The translations under genes were made by a program, and so were the position numbers. From Syncephalastrum monosporum B8922 (taxonomy: Eukaryota > Mucoromycota > Mucoromycetes > Mucorales > Syncephalastraceae): 64,000 nt of DNA. The notes beneath the pieces are model-generated. The model was not told where the DNA came from. It saw only the letters and a list, made by a program, of their open reading frames with translations, and made no database searches. The DNA lies in contig JNEN01001234.1 in the NCBI GenBank assembly GCA_000697355.1, forward strand, positions 248,001-312,000. The letters run 5' to 3'. Positions 1 to 14,300 of the stretch are shown here, in pieces. Within the stretch, counting starts at the first letter, position 1, and the number at the start of each line of letters is the position of its first letter.

Positions 1-190
1 TAGGGATAAGAATACCTTCTGGCGGGGTGAGTTGAGCGTGTGCTTGTTCGCCCGAGACGGCAGCTGTGGTCCGAGACTCGGCCGGGAAGGCAGCACCAGC
101 ACCCGCTTCCGAGTCGTTTTGAGCCGGGCGTTGCTCTTCTTCGCTCAGCAGCGGCTGCTTGTCCTCACGCTGGTGATCGGCTGTGGTCAT
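1..190 (-). CDS. 5' end of an unknown protein (runs off the window)
   Basis: An open frame begins at an ATG at 190-188 on the minus strand and stays open to the window edge (about 63 codons). The N-terminus is hydrophilic and holds an acidic di-leucine-type motif, KQPLLSEEEQR, of the kind that sorts vacuolar or endosomal membrane proteins through adaptor complexes. It is then low complexity, rich in Ala, Glu and Ser. Too little is present to name a family. A multi-pass vacuolar transporter is one possibility, from the motif alone. Confidence 0.4.
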   Translation of the reverse strand, partial: MTTADHQREDKQPLLSEEEQRPAQNDSEAGAGAAFPAESRTTAAVSGEQAHAQLTPPEGILIP

Positions 191-726
191 GAAGCTTACT
201 TGAGCAAGAGCTGAACTTTTTTTTTCCTTCTTGCCCTGAAAAGGACTGAAGCTGAGTTGTTGAGTTTCGAACGGGCCATTTTTGACTGGCAATCTGCACT
301 ACGCCAAGCTTTTTTTTTCTTTCTTTGTAGCTTTAGCTTTCCTATTTGGCGACGCCACAGCCAATATTGCACACCTGATCCACATACTGCTTTTTATCAA
401 TATTATTAACCCGATTCCTTGCCTGTACCCACGCTCTGCATATCATGATATCAAGCCTTTAAGCAACTCAGAATACGCTTAGGAGCTGCAGCGACCGAAC
501 GCCAGGGAGTGACGACCTACCATAAAGATTTATACTAGGCTGATGTGTTTGCTTAATCAGAACGACAATAAATGTATGCTTTATAGTAAAGCAGCTACAT
601 ACAAATCATGTATCTATTCTTTCATATATTATGTATCAGCTATTCTTATACACCTCGGATCGTTCGGCTGGCTTTTTTCTCTTTTATGGGGTAAGGTATA
701 CCACTGCTCTTATTATAATTCTAATT
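191..726. other. Intergenic, no gene seen
   Basis: This is the upstream region of the minus-strand gene at the left edge together with the downstream region of the inositol monophosphatase gene. It is AT-rich with T-runs near 213-222 and 311-320. No frame with coding character or recognisable RNA was found. Confidence 0.5.
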
Positions 727-1830
727 CTAGGGCTCAAAGCCGCCAGGAACGGGTTTGCGAGGTGCGTCGATCTCAGGGATAATCTCCCAGAGCTGGTGCG
801 CCACCTTGAGCTGCTGCTCGTCCGACCCTGATCGGATGGCAAGGTACTTTCGAGAAAAGATGTTGACCGGGCGAGGGTCAGGCGTAGACGCACCCGAGTA
901 AACCTTGCCTCCGGCTTCAGTCACGATGACGATCGCAGCCGTGACATCCCACTCCCAGCAGCCCACTTCCCAGTACACATCCAGAACGCCTTTGGCGAGG
1001 TGGCACAAGTTGAGCGCTGCCGAGCCCGTGCACCGAAAGCTGTGGGCCTGCGCACCTTGCTGAGCGACCACGTCGTGGATGAATTGCATCTTCTTGTCTA
1101 TCACAGCCGGTGAACGGTCCGAGCCTGCTTCGGTCGCGACAAGGCATTGTGAGACGTCCTGCAGGGGCGCACGCAGCATAGGCAGCTGTTTCCTTTCATC
1201 GAGGAAAGCGCCCTGGCCCTTGGCGGCAGAGTAGAGCTCATCCATCAGCGGGTTATACACGACGCCCACGACGGGCTCTTTGCCGATGGTCAGGCCAATG
1301 GAGACCGCAACAAAGGGGAACCCGTGCACAAAGTTGGTCGTCCCATCTGCCATTTCAGTTATCAGGGGGGCGCTCCTTTTGTGTACACAGGGAAAATGAT
1401 ACACTTACCGACGGGATCGACAATCCAGGTGGGCTCGTCCGTGAAGGTGGTTTCTGCGCCAGCGGCCATGGTTTCCTCGCCAATGAACCTGACAAGACGG
1501 GTTTAGAGGCACATGGCAAAGCACTTATAGGATGAGAGAGTGGGTTTTACTTGTGGGCGGGGTACGTGGCCGCGAGACGGTCCTTGATGAATTTCTCGAC
1601 GGCCTGGTCTGTCTCTGTCACGAGGTCAGCCGGGTTCTCGTACTTGACAAGCACGGCTCCTCCATCTGCCATTCTCTTTTCGGATGCTGCCTTGATGAGA
1701 GCGCCGGCTTCTTTGGCCAACGCGATGGCAAAGGTGAGGTACTCCTTGAGAGTTGCTAGATAACACGGCAGTCAGAGGGAAATACTAGAGTGACGTTCAG
1801 AAAGGGGGGAAACTGACCAGAGTCGGCCAT
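727..1830 (-). CDS. Inositol-1-monophosphatase
   Basis: It hydrolyses myo-inositol phosphates to free inositol, a Mg2+-dependent, Li+-sensitive cytosolic step of inositol synthesis and recycling. The model has four exons, 1830-1818, 1755-1551, 1488-1409 and 1346-727, and gives 305 residues, usual for the family. The family metal-binding motifs are intact: GEET, then WIVDPVDGTTNF split by the last intron, then WEWDVTAA near the C-terminus. The start is the only ATG that gives MADSATLKEY in frame after a 13 bp first exon. Clear family assignment; exact substrate preference (inositol versus related monophosphates) is not shown by the sequence. Confidence 0.93.
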
Positions 1831-2291
1831 GGTATGTATCCAAGCAATAAACAGAATATAAAGGAACCCAAGGTTGGAAAGACTGTCAAAGCTTAAATTC
1901 GTTTTCTTAAAACCGGGAGCGGGGATTCAGCCTTCTTCCATGCTGCAACCTTCCCCGCGGATGCGATCGCTGATTTACGTAAATACTGTACGGACCTGTG
2001 CCATCCGACTGAAACTGGCCCCCAAGGGTTTGCCATGGCCTCCTCTCTCCTATTACCCTGTTGAACTCATCACATACTGGTTTTATTGTTTCTGGAATGC
2101 CTTTGTCAGCTGGCAGCAAGAAGGCATGAGATGCCATCTAAAAGGACAAATACTTTTGCTCCAGTCACATATTGATGCATTGAAAGGAAGTGATTCACTG
2201 CCGTCCAAACGCTTTTTTTCTCCGACCACGAGCACACCCTTCGAATGGCATAAACTTCTTTCTCTTCAGCTGACGGTAACCTCGTGGTGCT

Positions 2292-3005
2292 ATGGCTTCA
2301 TCTTTTACCGAGCTTGAACAGAGCTTCCTAACGCTGAAGCGGCAAGTCGACTCGGGTATTTCCTCAGGCACGGCGATAGCGATCATCCAGGTCTGATTTG
2401 ACTGTTAACTATTACGCCGCTGGAATAGATCCTGACAAGAGAGCGATCGATCGCGAGAAGCTGCTGAATCTCTTGGAGCAAATGGAGGCAGCAAGCGCAG
2501 AGGAACCACGCTCTCGTGCCAAGGTAAGGCTCTATCGGCATCAGATCCAGATCCAGAACCAGAACCAGGCGCCGAACCAGGCGCCTCCGGTGGGTTCAGC
2601 CGCTGACGAGCAAGCACGCCGGCACCGGCTGTTGGACCATACCGCCCGCCTTGATGCATCCAATCAGCGTTTAAGAGACAGTCATCGCGTGGCGCTGGAG
2701 TCGGAAACTATGGGCGCTGATATCTTGAGTCAGCTTCGCGGACAGCGAGAGACTTTGGAAGCCACGCGAGACACGGTAGCTTATATACTTCCTTCGAGAC
2801 TATGGATAGAATGCTCATCATCTGGCACGCATCCTATGTAGCTGGGTGACACAGATTCGTCGCTGGATAGAGCTGCCAAAATGCTGAAAAGCATGTCCCG
2901 GAGGTAAGAAAACAGCAGTGAACTCTGATAGCACAAGTGATCCTGCTCCTGACATCGATGCCACTCCATCTAGATTCTTTTAGGATGCCATGTCCAGACT
3001 ACTAG
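2292..3005 (+). CDS. Vti1-like Qb-SNARE, apparently lacking its membrane anchor
   Basis: This is a vesicle-fusion SNARE of the Golgi/endosome/vacuole type. Exons 2292-2355, 2429-2775, 2842-2903 and 2984-3005 give 164 residues: a short N-terminal helical part (MASSFTELEQSFLTLKRQVD), a Gln/Asn/Pro linker, then a full SNARE helix (HRLLDHTARLDASNQRLRD, MGADILSQLRGQRETLEATR, DTDSSLDRAAKMLKSMSRR). The Gln in RGQRETLE sits where the zero-layer Gln is expected. Family members end in a transmembrane helix after this point. Here the last exon reads MPCPDY then stop. A hydrophobic stretch (MSRLLVIMISCL) exists in another frame a few bases downstream, so a one-base frameshift or an unrecognised splice could restore an anchor. 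Confidence 0.75.
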
Positions 3006-3187
3006 TCATAATGATAAGCTGTTTGAACCAATACATGATGTGCCTGGCCGAGCAGAAGGCATTCAATAATGAACAAACAAGTGACGTAATTTAAAGTCAG
3101 ACACGGCAGAGAGAGGAGGAAAGAGGCGACGCGTGTGCCGCGCACGCAAGGCAGCCTGATTATCTTTTCCCAGTTTTATACACTCCA

Positions 3188-4347
3188 ATGAACCGATTCG
3201 TGGAAAAGTACGCTGCAGAGCCTTTCCAGATCCCGTCTGGAGGGGATCCTCTGAACCTGTGCGGCAAGTGGGATGCTGCCAGTGCGCTCGCCTTCCCTTC
3301 TTTTGACATTCCTGACGTCCACAACGTACGTAATCTATGAACCTGGCCTACGCAACTTCACCACGCCTTTTTTTCTAATCCTGTCTTGTTCATCTCTCTT
3401 TAGCCCGTTGACTTTTTACGAAACGTGACCGACGAGGATTCGCCCGAGTACAAGATCAAAATCCAGCACGGTACCACCACCTTGGCTTTCCAGTTCCAGG
3501 GCGGTGTCGTCGTTGCTGTCGATTCCCGAGCAACCATGGGCAACTACATTGGTATGGCCCTCTGTTCAATCCCTCCCTCTTCGCACTCTCACTCTTGCTC
3601 GTACGCATACTCATACGCATATTCATACTCATACGTTCAATGAATAGCCTCGCAGACTGTCAAGAAGGTGATTGAAATCAACCCGTACCTGCTGGGTACT
3701 CTGGCCGGTGGTGCTGCCGACTGCCAGTACTGGGAGCGCGAGTTGGGCCGTCGCTGCCGTCTGTACGAACTGCGAAACAAAGAACGTATCTCGGTCGCAG
3801 CTGCTTCCAAATTGCTCGCAAACATGGTATACTCTTATAAGGGCATGGGCCTCTCCATGGTAAGTCTCAGCATGACACACACACACACACACACGACATA
3901 GGAAGAACATTCGCTCATCGTCTCATGCGCTTGCACTTGAATCTATAGGGTACGATGGTGACTGGTTGGGACAAGACCGGCCCCAACCTCTTCTACGTCG
4001 ATTCAGACGGTCAGCGGATCAAGGGCGATATCTTCTCCGTCGGCTCTGGTTCCACCTTTGCCTACGGTGTCCTCGATAGCGGCTACGATTACGATCTGTC
4101 CGTGTCAGACGCCCTTGAACTCGGCAGACGGTCCATCTACCACGCAACACATCGTGATGCCATGTCCGGTGGCTCTGTAAACTGTATGTCTCATTCTCAA
4201 ACTACACCTTGTGGAAGACTGGCTAAATGCTTTATTCTCAATCTAGTGTATCACGTTACCGAGGAAGGTTGGACATACCATGGCAACCACGATGTGGGTA
4301 CGCTTCATTATGATTACCAGGATGAGAAGGCCAAGAGCCGGCAATAA
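3188..4347 (+). CDS. PRE2: 20S proteasome subunit beta 5 (chymotrypsin-like)
   Basis: This is the catalytic beta 5 subunit of the 20S proteasome. Five exons (3188-3325, 3404-3551, 3648-3859, 3949-4183, 4247-4347) give 277 residues. A propeptide of about 69 residues ends in HG, and the mature chain begins [20 protein letters not shown], with catalytic Thr70 after autolytic cleavage. [15 protein letters not shown] and [12 protein letters not shown] are typical beta 5 blocks. Its introns carry simple repeats: CATACT/CATACG units at about 3600-3637 and an AC run near 3877-3896. An ACGCGT site lies about 60 bp upstream (near 3129). Confidence 0.97.
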
Positions 4348-4495
4348 ATGACGAACGCACAAGCATGCTTATGTATATGAAACTACACACATATATGTAT
4401 ATTGCGAACTATCAATGGTGGCTATCGGATTTCTGCATGTGCACACGGCAAGGGTGCCTATCTAGGCACGGCCTATTTCAGAAATAAGATGAGAA

Positions 4496-4739
4496 CTACA
4501 GAATGCATACGAGTCTTTTTGTTCTACCTTCTGCGCCCTTGCGCAACTCTGTCAGCAGTTCTTGGAGCTTCTCGCGCAACTTCGTCACGACAGGTTCCTC
4601 ATCACGATCAGGCGGTGGAATTTGATCGAGAAGGTACTCAGCTTCGTCAATGGAACTAAATGCTTCTTCAGCACTCCGTGCTCAAAAGGGGACGAGTGGC
4701 TTCAAGCAAAACTCACAGAACAATAGGGCCACGGTTCAT
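4496..4739 (-). CDS. Small acidic helical protein of unknown function (66 aa)
   Basis: Two exons, 4739-4717 and 4673-4496, join in phase across a 43 bp GTGAGT...AG intron and give 66 residues starting MNRGPIVLAEEAFSSIDEAE. The middle is acidic with a PPPDRDEE turn. The second half (TKLREKLQELLTELRKG) is predicted helical and could form a coiled coil. I do not recognise the family. The frame has coding-like composition and consistent splicing, but its small size keeps confidence moderate. The gene lies tail-to-tail with PRE2, and its upstream region carries a repeat also found before the eIF2B alpha gene. Confidence 0.45.
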
Positions 4740-4835
4740 ATTAAAGCGTGTATGGAAGATAAAAAAATAGGCCGGGGTAAGAGCAAGTGCTCGACGTATG
4801 TATGTCTGGGTTTCACTCTGCCAGCATTGGCTTCT

Positions 4836-4932
4836 CTTCCCATTTGACATTCAACCACCGCCCCAGCAGTGGAATTGAACAGAGACGCGTCACCCGCACC
4901 TCTTCGGGAACCGCTTCTGAAGGGAACCCAGC
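4836..4932. repeat. Dispersed upstream element, copy A
   Basis: A stretch of about 62 bp (4836-4897) matches 21694-21754 with only about six differences, including one small indel. It contains the palindrome GACGCGTC (core ACGCGT). A shorter second block (CTTCTGAAGGGAACCCAGC, ending near 4932) is also shared. On the minus strand it lies about 100-190 bp upstream of the start codon of the 66-residue gene. The nature is unknown: a shared promoter/5' UTR element or a remnant of a small mobile element. Confidence 0.7.
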
Positions 4933-6299
4933 TTGGTTCTCATATACTGAACCACCTGGCACTGAGCATTTCCCTGTGCTATTCATGCTTGAAACGAGCA
5001 CCAAATAGAGAGCTCTTTTCTTTGTCACTGCTACCAGTCAGAACCACTGTTCAGATCCTTCAAGAAGGCGGTGCTGATGACATGTCATCACATATCATGT
5101 CGTCAATCGGTTATATTATCAACCTTATACGGCGTCGTTGACTCATGATCACTTCGTTGTAGCTCGACACTTAGATCAGAACAATAGTTCTTTTTACTGC
5201 TTGCATAGTACTGATGTAAGGTGATCTTTAAAGGACACACCCACTATCACACGTTAATTAGAACATGGCAATGCTGGTACAATGCCCGTTTTCTTACTAC
5301 ACGCTACCGTATTCTATTTTTCTCTAATGATAACTACAGTATGGAAGACATCGCGTGAAACGGCTGACTATCTTCATATTTCTACATATTGACTCGGATT
5401 AGGGATGCTCATCACGGACGTAAGCCACGTACGTGCGCCGCATGCTCCTGTTCTAGTTCAGACGTCCAGTACCAGGCTTGTTTACTATACTATCTAGACT
5501 GCTGCAATGCAGGCGTATCGGTGTGCTCGAATCTGGAGGGCTGAATCTTCAGGCAAACAGAAATAAACGCATCTGTGGTAGTTGTGGTCATTTTTTACCG
5601 CGAATTATGGTGTGCCTTCTGCAATGATCGAACGCGGAAGAAAGAAAGTCCATAGTTACATGGTCATACACCTGCCACAAGGCTATTCCTTACGTATAGT
5701 GGCATTGCGCCGTCTCACGTGGCTATGTGAATATGAATTCTCTACTCCTATATGTCTTTATGGAGTAGCAATGGAGTTTTTACATGGGGTTGCCTTGTGG
5801 GCTTGAGCTAATAAAAATGCATTTTATTGAGAGAATCTGACTCGATATAAACAAATGATCTGTCTATGCAAAAGCATGAAAGGGAATATGCAATCATATG
5901 AATTGCATGAACAAGCACAACATTGTTTTTATTCCAATTTGCAAAGTGGGGCAACAAAAAGAAACACATTTTCTCTGTTTCAATGCTGCTTTCAAGACAT
6001 GAGCAGTAGGATAGTAGCATATGCAGAACAAGGCTCCCTTTCCCCGTTTCATTCGGATCGGGGGTCAATTGCGGCAATAAACCATTGGTTGTGAGTGGTG
6101 TGAGAACAACAACGTGCCTAAACTCATTTTCTTTTTTTGGCTATTCGAGCCGTTTTTTTTTTTTTGTGTGCTTTCCTTTTTTTTTTTTTATATATTTCTG
6201 TGTTTTTTCAACATCGTTGACCGTTCGTCATCCACCCGTCATCCACAGCTTTTGCATTTGTTTTATTAGAGCACTCTATCTTTTCAACCAATAACGGTC
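4933..6299. other. Intergenic, no gene seen
   Basis: AT-rich sequence with only short, unsupported open frames on both strands. The part just before the RSP5 start (about 6125-6215) holds long T-runs, as often seen in fungal promoters. No RNA gene was recognised. Confidence 0.5.
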
Positions 6300-9341
<3,042 letters not shown>

Positions 9342-9742
9342 AGAGAAGAAAAGACGAAGTCCAAAGTGGACACGTCCACGAATCATACATTTATCCACTC
9401 ACGCCGCACACTGCCCATGCAGCTTCGACATATTATCCCCATTCACAGTTCACTCACTCACTCACTCACTCACTCACTCTCACGTCACACCATCCATACC
9501 CCATTTCTTTTGTTTGTAGAGATTATCATTGTGTATTGTCATAACACTTTTTCCTTCTTTTTCTTTTTGATCTCGTAGTCAAGAAAGGTTTTTTGTCTAA
9601 CAAGAAGGGAGATGATGAACGCAAATAAGAGAAGAGAGGAGAGAGAGAGCGAGAGAAAAAAAAAAGTCGAGTGGAAAGAGAGATCGGATGTAATATACAG
9701 ACAGAAAAAGAAAGAAAAGAAGACAAGAGGAAGAAAATGATT
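9342..9742. other. Intergenic with simple repeats
   Basis: The 3' flanks of RSP5 and TOM40 meet here. There is a CACT repeat (about 9451-9482) followed by a long purine-rich, GA-dominated stretch (about 9600-9740). No gene is seen. Confidence 0.6.
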
Positions 9743-10952
9743 CTAAGCAGACAACATGATACCCAGGCCGAACTTGCTCTGGCCCTTCATGTGATCCAGA
9801 TCACCGCTGATGAGGAAGGAGAAACCAGGAGCCATCTTCTCCTCAAGGACAGCCGAGACGCGACCGGTCGTATCAATCTGGCCACGGAAGGTGGCCTGGC
9901 GCAGGTCGAACTTGCCACCGACGGTGGCGACGGCCTCACGTCTTGCGCCCTGCACAGCGAGGTTGAGCTCAACACCAAAGTCGACCTTCTCGTTGATGCG
10001 CTGGTAGTAGCTGGCCTGGATGGCGCCAAGGCCTTGCAGGACAGCGGTGGCGATGAAGTCCTTGCCGGTGTACTTGCCGACGAGCGACATGGCGGTCTCC
10101 TCCATGTCGGGAGTGGGGCGCTGGAGGACAAGCTCAGAACCGACGGCGAGCTTAGGCGTCACCGACTGCAGGTAAGACGCCATGTACAGACCAGTGAACT
10201 CGAAGGGGTTCGGGTTCATGGCCTTGACGTTGATGCTGTAGTCAGAGCCAGTGTAGTCGTGGTCTACCTGGAGCATCGAATGACCAGGCATGTGCGTAAG
10301 CTAGAAACGTACCATGGCAACAACGTTAATACGGCGCGATTCCACCCCCTCGTTTGCTACTATCTCACCTGGGCGACCACCTTGGTCATGGCCCGCATCG
10401 ACCACATGTGGCGGACAACCGCGTTGAGGTTGGTATCGTTATCCATCGTGCCTTGTGCCATCGTCTATAAAGCGCGTACCGAAACTTGTTAGGTTCTTTT
10501 TCTTTCTCTTTCTCGTTCTCTCTCTTTTTTTCTGTGCAGAAACGAGCGTCTACTTACTCTCTCGGTCACGTAGCCAGACATGAAGTTGTACATGGGAGGC
10601 ATGACCTGCGAGCCCAGCGAGAACTGGTGCTGGACATGGAAGCTCGGAGACAATTCCTTGACGATGTTGGCCTGGGCACCATCAAACAAAAAGTTGGTCG
10701 TGAAGGTGTCTAGCCAAGGCGCGTGTCAGACAGAGCGGTACAGACGTGTCCATAAGAATGGTTACCTTTGACTTCGCCATGAAGACGCTCGAATTTGCCG
10801 GGGTTAGGCAGACCGAGACGGGACTTGTGATAGGTGAACCATTTGGGCCAGTGCAGGGGATTGTAAGGCGATCCCGCAGGCTGCTGATCCTTAGGAGGGA
10901 AAGCGTTCAGTGGCGAATAGAGTCCCGCAGGTGGTGTCGCGATGCCGGCCAT
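9743..10952 (-). CDS. TOM40: Mitochondrial import channel Tom40
   Basis: This is the beta-barrel pore of the outer-membrane TOM complex. Exons 10952-10766, 10709-10558, 10464-10369 and 10267-9743 join in phase and give 319 residues. A Pro-rich N-terminus (MAGIATPPAGLYSPLNAFPP) precedes a VDAC/Tom40-family barrel with alternating strands, for example GQIDTTGRVSAVLEEKMAPG and GDLDHMKGQSKFGLGIML at the end, the latter matching the C-terminal signal of Tom40. An ATG three codons further upstream is in frame; I chose the inner one because MAGIATPP resembles fungal Tom40 starts. Confidence 0.95.
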
Positions 10953-11227
10953 TATGTACACTCAAGAAGGGCGAAGTTGGGTGGTCGAAAAAAATCTCTT
11001 TTCTCGAATTTGGCAACGACCTCACATAGCAGTCATGACTGCTATCAAGGGTGCTTGTATTATTTATAACCCCGCTGGCCTTTCATCTGTCAAATTGCAA
11101 GTCAACTCAATCCACACACGTAATACATCAGCTGCCATTTTTTCTGTGGGATACATCATCTATTTGAAACAAATTTATCATTTATAGTACAGCGAAAAGG
11201 AAAAAAAATAAAAGAAAAAGAGAGAAT

Positions 11228-11228
11228 G

Positions 11229-11262
<34 letters not shown>
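11228..11262. repeat. (TA)n(TG)n microsatellite
   Basis: A TA run is followed directly by a TG run, just beyond the stop codon of the pyruvate carboxylase gene, in the 379 bp intergenic stretch between that gene and TOM40. Nothing else was recognised in that stretch. Confidence 0.9.
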
Positions 11263-11331
11263 CATGAGTGCCTGAACACGAGTGAGTCTTTGGTGGGGAT
11301 ATGCACTGTATATGGCGAAGGAGGCTTTCAT

Positions 11332-14300
11332 TTAAGCGTCCTTGACGAGACGAGCCACCAAGTCGCCCGAAGAAAGGGAGTCACCTTCCTGGATGGGCAC
11401 AAGCTCGACAAGACCGGCCACAGGCGCAGTGACAACCGTCTCCATCTTCATGGCGCTGAGAACACAGACAGGGTCACCGGCCTTGAGGTGAGCACCCTCC
11501 TTGGCACGGACTTCGATGACAACACCCGACATGGGCGCAGGCACGTCACCAGGCTTGGACAGGTTGGCCTTCTCGCGGGTCACGGTCTCGACAGCAGCGT
11601 TCTTGTCCGTGATACCGACCACACGAGCCTCACCGTTGAGCTCAAAGTAGACGTCGCGCTTGCCGGTGCTGTTCATAGGGCCGACAGCGAGCAGCTTGAT
11701 AATGAGGGTCTTGCCTTCCTCAATGGAGACGTGGAACTCCTCACCAATTTCGGGCTTGGCCAAGAAGTAGCGAGTAGGGATGATCGAGAGGTCACCGTAC
11801 TGCGCAACCATGTCGCGGTACTCGGCAAACACCTTGGGGTACAGGGCAGCAGACAGGACGTCATAGTCGGTGATGTTGTCATACTTCTCGATCAGCTCCT
11901 CCTTGAGCTTGGCAAGGTCAAGCGGGGGCATGGTGGCGCCAGGACGGCCATCGATACGCTCGCGGTTGCCAATGATGTGAGTGCGGAGCGGCTCAGGGAA
12001 GCCACCGACGGGCTGGCCGAGGTAGCCTTGGAAGAACTCGACGACCGAGGTGGGGAAGGAGAGGGTCGAGGCACGCTCGATGACGTCCTTGCCGGTCAAG
12101 TTGTTGGACACCATGAACTGTGCGAGGTCACCGACCACCTTTGACGAGGGCGTCACCTTGACAATGTCACCGCAGAGTTCGTTGGCCTCGGCATAGGCCT
12201 TCTTGATTTGGATCCATTGGGTACCAAGGCCAAGCTGTTGAGCCTGGAACATCAAGTTGGTGTACTGACCGCCAGGCATCTCGTGGTCGTAGACGCCGGA
12301 ATCGGCAGCCTTGACGTTGGCCTCGAAGCACGAGTACAGCAGACGGCACTGCTCCCAGTACGAGTTGAGGGCCTGGATGTCCTCCATGCGGATACCCGTG
12401 CCAAGGTTGGTCTGCTCCAAACCGGCCACAAGAGCACCCATAGCGGGCTGCGAGGTCATACCGGACATGGAGTCGATGGCAGCGTCAATCACATCAGCGC
12501 CGGCCGCAGCAGCAGCCATCATGGAGGCCACACCGGTACCGGCGGTATCGTGGGTGTGGACGTGGATGGGCAGGTCAGGGAATTTCTGACGGATGGAGCC
12601 AATGAGGAGCTTGGCGGCCTCGGGCTTGAGCAGGCCAGCCATGTCCTTGATACCAAGGATGTGGATACCTTCGTCGACGAGCTCCTGGGTGAGGTTGAGG
12701 TAGTAGTTGATGTCATACTTGGACTGCTTCTTGGGGTTAGACACATCGCCGGTGTAACAGATGGTCGCCTCGACAACACCACCCGCTTTCTTGACGGCGT
12801 CGATACCGAGACGCATGTTCTCAACATAGTTGAGCGAATCAAACACGCGGAAGACGTCCATGCCGGCCTTGACAGCCTTGTCGCAGAACTCGTAGACAAC
12901 ATTGTCGGGGTAAGAGGTGTAGCCGACAGCGTTAGCGCCACGCAAGAGCATCTGGAAGGGCACGTTAGGAACGGCCTTGCGGAGTGCCATCAGGCGCTCC
13001 CAGGGATCCTCATAGAGGAATCGCATGGCGACGTCAAAAGTGGCGCCGCCCCAGCACTCAAGTGAAAAGGCATTGGCGAGAGCGTGGGAAGTTGCGGGGG
13101 CAATTCGGAGCAAATCTTGTGAAATTCATCCTCATCGTCAGGAACAGCGTTACACACGGCATCCTAAAATTGACTTACCAGTAGTGCGGACTCGGGTCGC
13201 GAGCAAGCTCTGATGAGCGTCACGCCATGTGGTATCCATAATCAGAGTGCCGGGGTAGGCGCGGACCGCCTTGGCAAATGCCTCGGGGCCCTGCTCGACG
13301 AGAATCTTGCGCCAGCCCTCGGTAGGAGCAGCAGAGACGTCAACGTTCTTGCCCTCATTGTCACGGAGCACCGGGAGCTCAATCTCATGCTTGTACGACG
13401 GCTCACCGACTTGGCCCTTGATCTGAGACCCATTAATAACGACGTCACCGAGGTAGCCAAGCAGGCGCTGGGCACGGTTCTGGTATTGGACAAGGCGGAA
13501 GAGGTCGGGGGTGTCATCAATGAAGGTGGTCCAGCAGTTGCCGTTGATGAAGGTGTCGTGGGTCAAAAGACGCTGGAGGAAGGGAATGTTGGTCTTGACA
13601 CCACGGATACGGAACTCGACAAGAGCACGCACGACCTTGCGGCGAGCGACTTCATAGGTAGAGCCAGAGCAGGTGCACTTGACGAGCAGCGAGTCGTAGA
13701 ACGGAGTAATGATGGCACCGGCGTAACCCGCACCACCGTCGAGACGAACGCCGTTACCGCCCGAGGAGCGGTAGACCTCGATCTTGCCCGTGTCAGGCTG
13801 GAAGTTCTTCTCGGGGTCTTCCGTCGTAATACGGCACTGGATGGCAAAGCCACGCTGGCGGATGCGCTGCTGCGTCAGGCCCAGCTGAGGCAGGAGAGCG
13901 CCGGCGGCTACCTGAATCTGAGCCGCGACAATGTCGATACCGGTGATCTCTTCTGTGATGGTATGCTCGACCTGGATACGGGGGTTGATCTCGATAAAGT
14001 AGTGACGGTTCTGGTTGTCGACCAAGAACTCGGCCGTACCAGCGTTCTTGTACTTGACGGCCTTGGCAATCTTGACGGCGTCGTTGAGGATGGCCTCACG
14101 AACATTGTTGTCCAGGTTCTTGGCAGGAGCAATCTCGACGACCTTCTGGTGACGACGCTGGACAGAGCAGTCGCGCTCAAAGAGATGGACGACGTTGCCA
14201 GCACGATCAGCGAGAAGCTGGACTTCGATATGGCGGGGCTTGTCAAGGAAACGCTCGATAAAGACAGTGCCGTCACCGAAGGCAGAGAGCGCCTCGGACT

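Noticed and set aside
9451..9482. CACT repeats as a possible telomere- or satellite-like array
   Set aside because: Short microsatellite in a 3' flank; not long enough and not telomere-like.
9671..10492. 273-codon plus-strand frame over TOM40
   Set aside because: It runs through TOM40 exons and introns in antisense; TOM40 splicing and barrel signature are convincing.
12208..13065. 285-codon plus-strand frame inside PYC
   Set aside because: Same cause: antisense of the carboxyltransferase domain with low-complexity His/Val/Asp composition.
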